A DNA stretch of 64,000 nucleotides from Phoronis australis (Eukaryota; Phoronida; Phoronidae): assembly GCA_002633005.1 (NCBI GenBank), contig NMRA01000171.1, positions 64,776-128,775 on the forward strand, read 5' to 3'. A program made the position numbers and the translations under genes. Positions 1 to 11,159 of the stretch are shown here, piece by piece. Position 1 is the stretch's first letter. The number at the start of each line of letters is the position of its first letter. Under the pieces are notes generated by a model. That model did no database searches, was not told where the DNA came from, and saw only the letters and a list, made by a program, of their open reading frames with translations.

Positions 1-479
1 CGATGTGGGTAAAAATTGAGCACAACAAAATCTTGCACAAAGTTAATGATTTTAAAAATTACTGTCATCCATGATGAATTTAATTCCACTACCGTTGTCT
101 GTTATTGTGCAGTTTTATTATGTTTGTGGAGCGATCTTGGGCGTCTACTTGGAGCGCCACGAAATTAAGCGCTATCTGGTAGCCTGTTTCGCCGATTCTT
201 CAATCCGTTGTTCCTTTTCCACAAGAATACTCTCAGTTCAATAAATTGTCAGAAGTGCTTGCACTTCGTTAGTAGTTTTGCGTACTTTACCACCAACGAA
301 TCGAAATTCTCAAGAAATTGTAGTTCAACGAAGTTGTTATGGTCTACCAAAGCTTGTTACTTCAACTAACCAATGACGCGTGTGCTTGTCACGCCAGCGT
401 AGTGTTTCAAAATCGACTTCCAACTTTTCTTTGTTACAAAAGCGGTAGTGATGTTTGAAAATGGCGTTCATCATATTGT

Positions 480-690
480 GTTTCTTTTAAATGGCTGATA
501 GCGGACAAGGTAGGTGTCACTTAAATGTCGGAGTTTCAATAGCTTGCGCACCGTTGGACGTGCTAGACTTTGATGTAATTGCGTTGCGATAAGATCGAAA
601 ATATTAAACTTTTGTCGAACTTGACTGAAATTTCCAAATTTTCACCTGCATCTTTCGCTTAAGCTGTGTTTTGACGTTCAATCATACACA
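480..690 (+). repeat. Dispersed repeat, copy 1
   Basis: Shares an ordered series of blocks with 9830-10010, including CGGTTGGACGTGCT-like sequence, a cgata-rich middle and AGCTGTG(T/C)TTTGACGTT. The divergence suggests an old element. A piece further downstream (gagaccatg...ggcgcata...ccgtgac) recurs near 8696-8730. Confidence 0.55.
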
Positions 691-800
691 GCTAGCTAGC
701 TAAGTGAGACCATGCTAGCCTCATATACAGCAGCTAGCTAGCTGACTAAGTGTGCTTGGCTCATACGCAGCTAGCTAGCTAGCTAAGTGAGACCATGCTA
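688..800 (+). repeat. AGCTAGCT-rich short tandem repeats
   Basis: Three clusters of (AGCT/TAGC) runs alternate with copies of AAGTGAGACCATGCTAG, forming a local tandem array. The AGCTAGCT cores are self-complementary. Confidence 0.8.
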
Positions 801-809
801 GGCGCATAC

Positions 810-2900
810 AAATAACAGGCCGTGACAAACCACATTACTAGTGAGCCTGAGGCAGATCCAGTCTAGCAATAAGGAACTGTAAGCTCTCCCGAAGCCCAAA
901 AATCACATTGCTCTAATAACGGTAAAGAAAAAAGAGAACAGTACCATAACTATAAGTGGTCGAAATCAAAAGTAAGTTTTTTGACGAAAGGCGGATGTGC
1001 GGGCAGTAGACGAGAGAAAACGCAAGATCAAGCTGAACTATAGCAAAGCAGGTTATCACACTAGATTCCTTCGCGAAACTCTTGCATCCACGGAACCTGG
1101 GTTTACATGAGCTTTACGGAACTATTAAAACAGCAAGCGTATTTTCTGTTTGCAGTGGTGGATTTAAGGGGGCAAGATACCATTTGGAAGTTCGTGTGCG
1201 AATTGCTGACTAGCACATGCGCGCAACCAGGGGGTGAATAAACAACGCATAGGCCCTGAAGAAACCCGCTTACCGTTTTTTTCCTTTTTTTTAATCAACA
1301 GGTCAGCAAACCCAAAAATTCTAGACCCCTACATCCCCACATGTGAGGCTGCGCACGCGCATCTGCCGAAATTCTGGTTATTCCTGTGCCCTTCCCCCCC
1401 AACTCAAAATCATGGATCCGCCCCTGGTTTGAGACCCTAACTTCTAAGAAATTTGACAAATGTATGCGTTCTGTGAGAGATTTTTTGAGAATTTTGGGAG
1501 TAACCAGGTTAAATTATCTTAATAATAAATGTTTTCGGGAAAAATCAAATCATTAAAAACGAGTCACAAAATGACAGTGTATGGTTTCAGGAGTTTGAAA
1601 CGAGAGAATGGCCCCTTTCAGTGGATCAGGGCGTAAACTTTAGTTTAACACGAGTTTGAAATGTCTCTAGAACATTTCCGATACTATGTGATCCACTGAA
1701 ATTGTTTAGGAGGTATTTCCTTTTTTTCTCACAGCTTAAAATGCAAATAATGAAACACTCGGTTAATTCAAACGATGCCTCAAGCCTTTACACGCCATGT
1801 TAAAAATTTAATTACCATCCCGGTCGCGATCATATAATTCATTGTATCAGCAAGTAAAAGAGCGTCAGAAACCGTCGTGAATGTAGCAAGGGTGGTAACA
1901 TATAAATTAAGCTTCAAACCCGTGCTCTCTATTAATAAAACAAGTTTTGAACTTGGCTTTGTAAACTTGGTTTCAGTCACCTTGTTGTTTAGTAAAACTT
2001 GATTTGACTTGATTCGGGGCTTGGAAAGAATTGATAATTTGACCAGCCGAAGAAATAACGAACTGTCAGTCCTTCCAAAATATCACTTTTAATCCCAGAA
2101 ACAAGATATGATCAATTCCACAACGGTTAGTGACCTAAATCAAAACTTTTTTTGACAGAAAGCATCGATTTAATGCTGATTTAGCTGTTTTTCGATAGTT
2201 TACGTTTTCAGTTGCGGAGTGCTTATCGAATCGGTGCTTGCACACATGAAATTTGATCCTTATGGTAAACTTTCGTGTTGCACATTTGTGTGAATGTATT
2301 GAATTTGGCAATCGAACGTATGAAATGATGTTGAATTCGCGTTACATGGTACTGACATCTATTGTCAGTTCACTGTACTCTTAGACTGGCCACAAACGCA
2401 CATACGTACCACCCACACATACATACATGTGTGGTCAATCGTCTGTTTACAAATTTTGCCTGGATTTTATTCAGGTGTTTCTGTGGCCATTTGATATGCT
2501 GATAGTTGAATCCACCGCTTTGTCGCAAAATTTCTGAGCAACTACAAAACGAACAGGGAAGGAAACGCTTCCATGGCATCATGCCTTTATTCCATTTTCG
2601 ATCCCCTAAACTCCATTACATACCATTCCCGCAGTATAAATTCCATATTACTCGCACCCATTGAATCCACACTCACGCCGATGATTCCCCACCGCGGATT
2701 TGATGTTTGCTGGTCGGGACTGGGCTAAAATTTTGAGGCGCGGCCATGGAATGGCTTCCCGCTCACCTGGATAGCAACCGATAGATTAGTTGTTCACGTT
2801 TGAATCTTCAGTTTACAAGTGTAAAACAAACTCGGTAGTAGTGTTTGAGAATTGTTCTGTAGTCATGAATTAAGTGTACATGTATGAAATACTAATAACA
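810..2900. other. No gene recognised
   Basis: Only short frames without family resemblance were seen on either strand. No RNA gene or structured repeat stood out. Confidence 0.5.
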
Positions 2901-2914
2901 GGTTAACAACCACA

Positions 2915-3120
2915 ACAGGGCCCGGAATTTAATCTTTGTACCCGAAATCGAAATTATTTACGACATTTTCCGTCCTACGTGCGAACTGAAGATTAGTGTC
3001 TATTATTCTGTGTTCAAGTACATTATCGTTTACGCACACGAGTTTCTAGTCCAAAATCGCACTTGATGACCCCAAGATTCGAGTTACAAGCTCGAGTAAA
3101 AACTTCATATTTTGAGTTGA
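2915..3120 (+). repeat. Diverged dispersed repeat related to 10535-10760
   Basis: Blocks such as CCGAAATCGAA, GATGACCCC, and CTCGAGTAAAAACT occur in the same order in both places. The similarity is patchy, so boundaries are approximate. Confidence 0.45.
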
Positions 3121-3124
3121 ATAA

Positions 3125-6100
3125 AACAATATTTTGTACAAGCGCAAGAACGGACATGGTGGCACTGAACAGTTAGGCTGCGGCCGCGGCCAAATTGCAC
3201 TGCCAAAATATTAAAATCAAAGGGTAGGCCAGGCTTGGGGGCATTGTTAGTTAGGTGTTGCATGCAGGCCAAGTGAATGTAGTTTGTTTGTATTTGTGAA
3301 CATGTCGACGGAGAATGAAAAAGACCACTTGCTCGGCTGAAGCTGCACTGTTCTTCAAGATGGCGGCCCTCTGTTGCAATTGTGCATTGCTGATAAGTTG
3401 GCTGAAATTTCAGGTACCCATCAAACTTTGATTTGCAAAAAAATAGTTGGTTGATAGTACATTTGGACCACATTTTTGGAATCGGTAAGAAATTTGCTTT
3501 CAGAAACTAATGTTGGCTTTAGTCGAGCATCGGCAGGGAAGTGGTGATTTTGGGAAGAAAAGTCCCTGTTTTGCATTGTCCTTGCTCTTTTTTCTTAGTC
3601 TAACTTGCTGTTCAGTAGGAGTGAAAGAGTCAAAATTACAAAAGAGAATAAAATTTCTGTGCTCATCTGCAGGGCTTGTGATGTGAAACGACTCAAAACT
3701 TTTCGTTGTTTGGCATACAGTTTTTGACAGAGTGAAGAAAGGGTGACGAGTCCATTGACTTGTATTCTGATAAAAAACTCTGTGAGAACTGTTCTGTGAC
3801 CCCCATGCCGGTTTTCAATAGTGACGTCAGTGGATAACACTATTCACGTGACACGTCAACTCTAATTTTGTCAAATGACAGAACGTCCAGATGGCGCGGC
3901 AGACTGTTGTCTGGTACAGAACATTCCAATGTTATCTGAGGTAGGTTCGCTACAGAAAACTTAATTTACCACAAGTAAAAACATATCCCCATTTTTATTA
4001 ATTTTAGATCCAAATCTCTCCAGTGTAGCGACTCCTTTGGTAGACATTTTTAATTTGTTATAAAGTAATTTCTTCGGGGGGTGTTCTACGTTTTTGCCAG
4101 CTTTAAACTTTAGTTTTGGCAAAGTGCACTATCGAGAGCCAATGCCTCACGGTCTACGTTGTTGACAAATAATCCACTCCAGATAAAAGTTTAACAACTT
4201 AGATAATTGTCTGCATCGTGGAGACAACCACACTTTTTGTCCTGAGAAAGCTTTGAACTTTTCATTGTTACCAGTCTGTTCTCACAGCAATACATGGAAA
4301 CACATAGTTTGGCTGCCTTTGTAACTTTTCTCATGGGAAGGCTGTTTCAAAACGGTATTTCGTATCTTATCTTTTTGAAAACGAATTTTTGTTAGTTTGC
4401 AAATATTTTGTGTATTCTGACCTTGCAAGTCTCTAGTGCCAAAATTAAAAGTGCGCCGAAGCCGACGCCGGGTCCGTCCTCGGATTGTCGAGTTCACGAC
4501 ACAAGTCAATAGCACATTAACAATAGTGAAGGCAGGTTAAAGGATTTGATTAACATTAAACAATTGATTTTGCACGCACAAAATGTCGATTTGTTTGTTT
4601 GTCAATTTATCTGAGAATTGAAGCGCTGGAGTGACATGATTTTCAAAATTGTTCACGAATAGCTTCGCATTATAGAAGTGTACTTTGCCTTTGAAGCAGA
4701 CACTAAAAAAAGGGAAATATCTAACAAGCTTAAAAGCAATGTTTTTATGGACATTCCAAGATGATGGCTGTGGAAAACTCGCCAGCTGGGCGGGGTTGCC
4801 TAAAATTTCAAAATTATCCGCTGGATAAGTTTGATTGTCGCATGACCTCAGGTGCATTGCTCAACAATAACAACGTGGCGCGTGATAATGCGACGTCGTT
4901 GTTGGTATACGGCGTATAACTTTTATGCAACTGGGCCCTGATGTCAGAAATTTACGTGTTTTGTCTGTTGTGAAATCCATTTCCCACAGTCCAATGCATT
5001 TACGATGGCTACCTCTTGGAAACACGATCACTACAGTACTGAACATTCAGGCTATTAAAATATGAGCCACCAGGTGACTGCAAACCTCCACCAAAGCATT
5101 GTGCAGTCCCTCTCTATTACGCTATTGCACATGTTCACTGACTTTCCATACCCCGTCATTTGCCCGGACGTTAACGCGTGCTGACGTTTCGCTTCCAAGC
5201 ACATTCAATATTGAAACCAAAACGACTGTTACACGCAGGGGTAAAATCTACAGCTTTTTAGTTAGGTGGGTCGCGGGGGGGTCAAGCGTAATTTACTCAA
5301 CTTATTCATGTTCGTTCAAGGAAATGCAAAATGCAAGCAAATGCGCCAGTTTGATTTTGGAGTGTTATTTTTGAAAGCCTCACTTCTTGGCCTATTTGGC
5401 ATGTTTTGTTTCAGACAAGTTGTACTTTTGTAAGTATAGATTCAAATATTTTTCTGAGATACTTTGCGTGTGACTTTTTGTACAACAACTCACACCAGGT
5501 ACACTGCTTCAGAAACTTAATTAAAAAGAAACTGCTCATCCTTGGTCGGGCGCTCGAGTTAGGAAAAAATAAATTATCGTGTCTTTTCCCAGCCACAGTA
5601 GGCAATCAATTAACATTTTAATATAAACTCATGTGACTTTGAAACGAAATACTGCTCTTTACTCACATCCAATCCTCAAATCGTTATGCTTGTACCAAGT
5701 TTATTGCAAACTTATTCGATAAATCAGCGAGCATTACTAACCTTTTTATGATATTTAATCGCGGAAAAATTACCCACTGGTGCCGTGGACCACAAGACCC
5801 ATAGTGAGACGCGATGTGATGTTTCATAGTGGAATTAATTTGGTCTCTTTCAGGGTGGTTCGAAATGCGCAATGACCGTGAATCAGCTTCAGGTGAAGTA
5901 ACCAAATCATTTTACCATTAAGGCACCTTTTACATCATTTCAACATTCCAGCAACCTTACTTTAAACGAATAAATTTGAATAGAATTTTAAATAAATGTG
6001 AGGCACTTGAAGCGTCTGAAAACGTATTGACTCGTCGCTTAACTTCTTTGATATTTTAAAAATAAGCGACCATGACAGTTGTGACTGCCCGCCAAGTCCA

Positions 6101-6180
6101 AAAGAGCACAAGTACCCAATTTCATAACGACAGAATTTAGAAACCGCAATATCTTAAAACTACAAAACTGCAAATACGGA
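3125..6180. other. No gene recognised 3' of the HSF-like gene
   Basis: No coding exon with family resemblance was found. An AAGATGGCGGCC motif near 3357 resembles a YY1 site but no gene could be tied to it. The 3' UTR of the HSF-like gene must lie in the right part of this interval. Confidence 0.45.
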
Positions 6181-6181
6181 T

Positions 6182-9100
6182 TTAGCACTTGAATAAACCA
6201 TTTTCTTGTGGTGCAAACAATTGTTGGACACCCTCCCCGTTCATAGCGTAGTTATTGTTGTTGTTATCGAGGACAACAGCGGGCGAGTCGCGGACGGTGT
6301 CTTCGGTCACGTGGGCGGCGTAGTCGGTGTCATCGTTCCAAAAGTAAACTGGTATTTTCACCTGAAACACGTCATGCATGAACAGAATCATTATAACTGA
6401 GAGTAGCTCAAAACTAAGAATGCTGTTTCTCTGTACACTCGTAATGCAAGGTAGAAGCCAGCTGAATGAATTCGTTAGTTAGTCATTGGTCGTGATCCCC
6501 GGGGGGTAATTCCCGGGTGGTAGTCACGTTCCACCTCAATCAGCTGCTATCTTACCCTTTTCCAATGTTTTGGTGTCGTGTTAATGTTCGTACTATTGCC
6601 ACTCCAGTCTCCAGGGGACGTAACTTCAGGGCAAGGCGTTTGGAGGTGCCGTTGCGTCAAATCACGCTTCAACCACTCGTCATCGTTTAAAGCTGCGTTC
6701 ACACTTGAGGTTTTCAAGAAGAGAGATTCATCACTGTTTCCGTCATAATACTGGTACGTTACAGGTATTTTCGATTTGACATATTTACGCTTCTGCCTAC
6801 TTCGCAAAATTGATCGTCTTTGACCGTGGCCTATATCAAATTGGTGACCTGGTCTTATTCGTAGGCGCTTTCGTTTCGTCAAAACATTGGACAGAAACTG
6901 CGGATGATCCCGATGAAAGTAAGGATGCGAAAATTCGAAGTCCAGAACTTGATCGGGTCTGTACTTCCAAGAGAATCCATATTCTCGCATGAGGCGGCGG
7001 AAGTTGAGAAACGAACTGGTTTGAACAAATCCAGGGTAAACGTGTAAGGCATCCACTTCGAATTTATTTGAGTTGACATGGAACGACGCCCCGTCTGCAT
7101 CCCACAACAGTAGCGGGTACGGGTCGCTAGTGACCTCCCACAGCTTTTTGGGAAATCTCGGTTTTAAACTTATACCTGAAATGCAAAAATGCCTTTATCA
7201 ACAGTGCCGTCTTTGCTGGGGGCATCCCGGCAGCGTTCTCACGAAATCAAAGTGGGGTGTAAGCATTTGTGAAGAGCGAGAAAAATGAAAACTTTGTGAG
7301 CTTTCATTACAGCTGAAAGTCTAACAAGGGCAAAGGAAAAGCTAACTTCACACTGAAATTTGTACTAGCTCAGATCTTTTGCAATAAATTAAAGCCGAAA
7401 TAAACCACATTCTGGTGTTAAAACGTCAACTATATCTTAACAATATCTCCCTTTGGCAAAATTACTGTAATTATGTTTCTCTTATAACCAAAGCAGCTTC
7501 ATTTGATTCTTACTTTACAATCGCCAAGCGCACAACCTAATTGAACGCCTTGAACAAATGTTGTACAGGTTTGCTTCACATCAGTATGCGTGACAAGAGT
7601 AATAGAACATAAACAGAAGTGAGGGATAAACATCTTTTGAATCCCGCATCAACTCACTTGTGCAGTCCTGAATCCATAGGCTTTATTTCATCAAATTTAA
7701 TGTAAGTGTATTAAATGTAAACGTAAAATAGCTGTGTCTGAGTTTGGCCAATAACACGACTAAAATTCAAATATAGCCGCGTTTTGTCATACATCGAAAC
7801 GAATCACGATCTTTATCCCAAGTACAAAAAATCCTCAAAGACCGTTTTTCGCATTCTCTAAGCAATCGCGGATTAGATTTTTCTGAGTCTCCGAAAAAAT
7901 CTGAAACGATTCGAAAGATTTTATCTATGGAGCTGCTGTAGTTTTTAAGTGCATAGTGAGGCAGTTGTCTGCTCGAAAACAACCAATGACATCACAACTC
8001 GTAGACGTGGTATACATGAATCATAGTAATTTGCATTTTAGGTGGTGATATTTGACTTCAGCGTGATCGGATAGCGCGTGCCTTGAGAATCACTGGTTCC
8101 CGCAAAAGTCTTCAGTTGGCTAATCTGTCTAACTGAAGTAATGAATGAAATCCTTTTGGTTACGACTAATTTCGATTTATGTTTTGACCGATTTAATTAT
8201 TTTTCCTGGTTAGGTGAATTTCAAGTATTACGTCGACGTAAGTGAAGTTTTCTTTTTCTTTTAGATTTTGAATATCACAAAATTTTAGCATGTTGGCTTC
8301 TAAAAACGTTACACACTTATTTTTTCTTTTATGTTTTAGTTTGATGCACATCTGCATTTTTAATGAAGCCACAGTTAATGTTTTCAGTTGGGTTTGCCTA
8401 TTTTTCAGTAGGACCATAGATTATAGATAAAGAATTCTGTCGTGTTGGCTGCGTTACAACACAGCGTAGGTTAAATAATTTTCAAAAATATAATTGATGA
8501 ATCTATGCTATATTCATGATATAATTTCATTTATCAGTTCATGCTGTCTTAAACAGCCTAAACCCGCGTTTCGGTCGAAACAATCGATCTTTTAATTTAG
8601 GCCACTTGCCGCTATAAAATTGATCACAACTTGCTCCTCAATCAGATGAGAAGTAATTTCTAGGTTTGAAAAGAACCGGCAGTTTGTTATTCTTTGAGAC
8701 CATGCCCGGCGCATAAAATTACAAACCGTGACTGAATCAAAAAACAATTTGTATAGCCTGATCTCAAGAAATAACGTTTTTCAACCTTTGTGTTTCGGAC
8801 GTAGTTTCAAATATCGTGGAAACGTAGCAGAGTCCTAAACACATCTACTCTTACTTTCAAGTTTTGTGCCACACAGTACATCACTTAGACAATGATGAGT
8901 GTGGAGACCGCCGTCAACGTGGCGCGATTCAATTGGTGGCATCGAAGGACCTGACTCTGACATCCGGGGCCGTCCGCGACGCCTGGTTACACCAGGGCCA
9001 TCTATTGAACGACGTCGGGAAATAACTGTGAACGTTTTCCTCTTGGTGTGAATGTCATCCACGCTTCTCGGGTTGTCACTTGAAAAGTTGTCGTTGAAAA

Positions 9101-11157
9101 ATTCCATTTCACCAACCTGAGGAAAAATCATAGTTCTTGTTTTTAGTGATTTAATAACGGGGTGCCAAAACAGCCAAAGCTAAACGATGATTGATTGACA
9201 CAGTGAACGTATTTTCAAGTGATGCGACAGGCAATATGAGTTTCATCGGTACAAAACACACCTCGTTCAACCTCCAGTCAAATCCATATTCTCGAAGTTG
9301 CCGTCTCAAATTGGCAAATGTAGGGATCTTGACAAAGCCTGGATATTTTGTCATGATCATCGCTTCGTATTCGGTCTCATTTATCTGAAATATAGCAACA
9401 ATATACATCTAACTGATACTGTTGGTAGGCTATGGGCCCCAAGTTCACAGGAACTGAGCTTATACAAATCTTCTGTGTCCATTTGGGGGTGGGCATTTTT
9501 GTTTTGATGTCACAAACCATTGTTTATTATAAAAGTAATAAGTTCCCAATGTTTAAACTTGGACATTTCTATGAAATAACGGCTAATTCTGGAACCTGAA
9601 CAGGCACGGAACACATTTGAAAATAATTGAATTAAATGTCCACAAGTGGTGATACTGAACCTAGTAGCTTCATAGGTTACATTGCCATAAAAAACAAATA
9701 TCTAATTGTTTGGCAATGATCAGCATAGTCTACATGTGCCAACTTTCATGTTTTTATAACAATCTGACATACAGTTTCACCTTACCCCCAGGCTATTGAT
9801 CTTTGTGTTTATTTTTAAATGCCCACAACGCGCAAGGTACGTGTTATTTGAATGTCTGAGTTGCAAAGCGTACGCACGGTTGGACGTGCTCGATTTCGGT
9901 GTCTCGTGAGAGGACTGCAAATAGAGTTGTGGCGATATGAAAAAACACGTTTCACTTAAATTATCAATTTTTACACACGTCGTTCTCTAGCTGTGCTTTG
10001 ACGTTTAGGAAACACGTATTTGTTCTCAGTAACTGCGCACGGACATTGACGCAAACCATCGTACATAGTGTTAACTAGTGTTTTCGTATTACACTGCTTG
10101 ACTATTTCATTATCTTGGTTTTGGAAATATGAATATCAAAGTGAGAAACAAACGGCCCTTTTAAAGCGAACGTAACGACAGCGGCCTGTCAAGTTCACGT
10201 GAACTTACAATAAGGAAATACTTGACTGGATTATGGGGTTACGCGAAGATCACTACCCGCTGGCTACCGGAACGAGACAAAAATACCCAACACACATATT
10301 AAAACATCAGCATATACAAGGGACAGCCGCAAGCACGGATAACTTGGGCACATGCATCTATATGCACAAGTTACTAACTATCTTGGATATGAACTGGGAG
10401 TAATATACATATTGGTCCTAGGATATGAATTACTTCAGATATAGGCCATCAGACCTAAATACGAGCATTATAGTACACACACGTCGATCAGAGTTATCTG
10501 GTGGGCTAGTCATACATGGGATAGCACATAAAAACCTTACCCCGGGGTTTAATGTTTTTACTCGAAATCGAACTCGAAACTATTTTTGCCATTTTCAAAA
10601 TCTTTTTTCCGCTACCTCAAGATTAAGGTATTATTCACCCGATGACCCCTAGATACGAGCTGCAAACTCGTTTAAAAGCTCAAGATTTCGAGTAAAAACT
10701 CGACATTTCGAGTTCAGACTCGGTCTTTAAGAGGTCATCGAGTGCAAAACTAGGATTAGGCAATTATTCACGCAAGCCATTGGAATAATGAACTCTTATC
10801 TTGAGTTCGCACAAAGGTAGAACAGAAAATGCCAATTGAAAACTAATTTCGAATTCAAATTTGAGGAAAAAGATTAGACCTCGGGTTCTGGTCATCGCGT
10901 AACCTGTCCGTAAATACCTATTTTGAGGACTGGACAGGTTGCCTACGCAAAATGTAATGACTGGAATGGGGCAAAAACTTGCTCACAATGATAGCTTTAC
11001 CGTCACTTGTCCATTCTATGATATGATTAGACTTGTCTTCGACTATCTGCCTCAATTTCAGTGGGAAAGGTAAGCCCCGTGGTTCCTTTTCAAATACGAC
11101 AGGGAGCCGTCCTCCAAAATCAAGTGCTCGTCTTGCGCACTGCATGTGGTAAGTCAT
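6182..11157 (-). CDS. Tandem HSF-type DNA-binding-domain protein with AT-hook (five-exon model)
   Basis: Likely a nuclear DNA-binding protein. Exons read on the minus strand: 11157-10987, 9384-9262, 9116-8855, 7175-6556, 6361-6182; the sum is 1356 nt (451 residues plus stop). Exons 1-3 encode a first heat-shock-factor fold: FPLKLRQIV near residues 31-39, EWTSDGKAII, PTFANLRRQLREYGF (recognition helix), then MEFFNDNF and KRK. The same exon 3 carries a basic RRRGRPRM AT-hook. Exon 4 alone encodes a second HSF fold (FPKKLWEV, LLLWDADG, FRRLMREYGF, FEFSHPYFHRDHP) followed by a basic RSRQKRK stretch, a probable nuclear signal. Exon 5 ends with a poly-Asn segment. No leucine-heptad trimerisation region is evident. 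Splice phases agree at all four junctions. The start ATG has A at -3, but a 5' exon could precede it. The join of exons 3 and 4 is inferred from phase; two neighbouring genes remain possible. Confidence 0.68.
6556..7175 (-). other. Exon with complete second HSF-type domain
   Basis: A single 620-nt exon between a TTTCAG acceptor and an AGG/GTAAGA donor holds a whole HSF-like domain with no intron in it. Compared with the usual F-V-R-Q-L-N-x-Y-G-F recognition helix it reads F-R-R-L-M-R-E-Y-G-F, so the conserved Gln is replaced, whereas the first domain keeps R-Q-L-R-E-Y-G-F. The ~105 residues after the domain are basic and then low in recognisable structure. Confidence 0.75.
8855..9116 (-). other. 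Exon with end of first HSF domain and AT-hook
   Basis: The exon starts after a TTTTTCCTCAG acceptor and ends before GTAAGA. It supplies the last strand and wing end of the first HSF-like fold (MEFFNDNFSSDNP, THTKRK-like basic end) and then TRRRGRPRMSES, which fits the AT-hook core G-R-P flanked by basic residues. It ends in phase 1, and the acceptor at 7176-7177 opens a phase-1 exon, so the two can join. Confidence 0.65.
9830..10010 (+). repeat. Dispersed repeat, copy 2
   Basis: The counterpart of the repeat at 480-690, lying in the first intron of the HSF-like gene. Confidence 0.55.
10535..10900 (+). repeat. Foldback-like element in HSF-gene intron 1
   Basis: Rich in alternating CTCGA/TCGAG motifs. 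The ends are roughly inverted (ACCCCGGGGTTTAAT on the left, GATTAGACCTCGGGTT on the right). Related to 2915-3120. Confidence 0.45.
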
Positions 11158-11159
11158 CT

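Noticed and set aside
3355-3370. AAGATGGCGGCC motif as a promoter
   Set aside because: Resembles a YY1 site, but no exon or transcript start could be tied to it.
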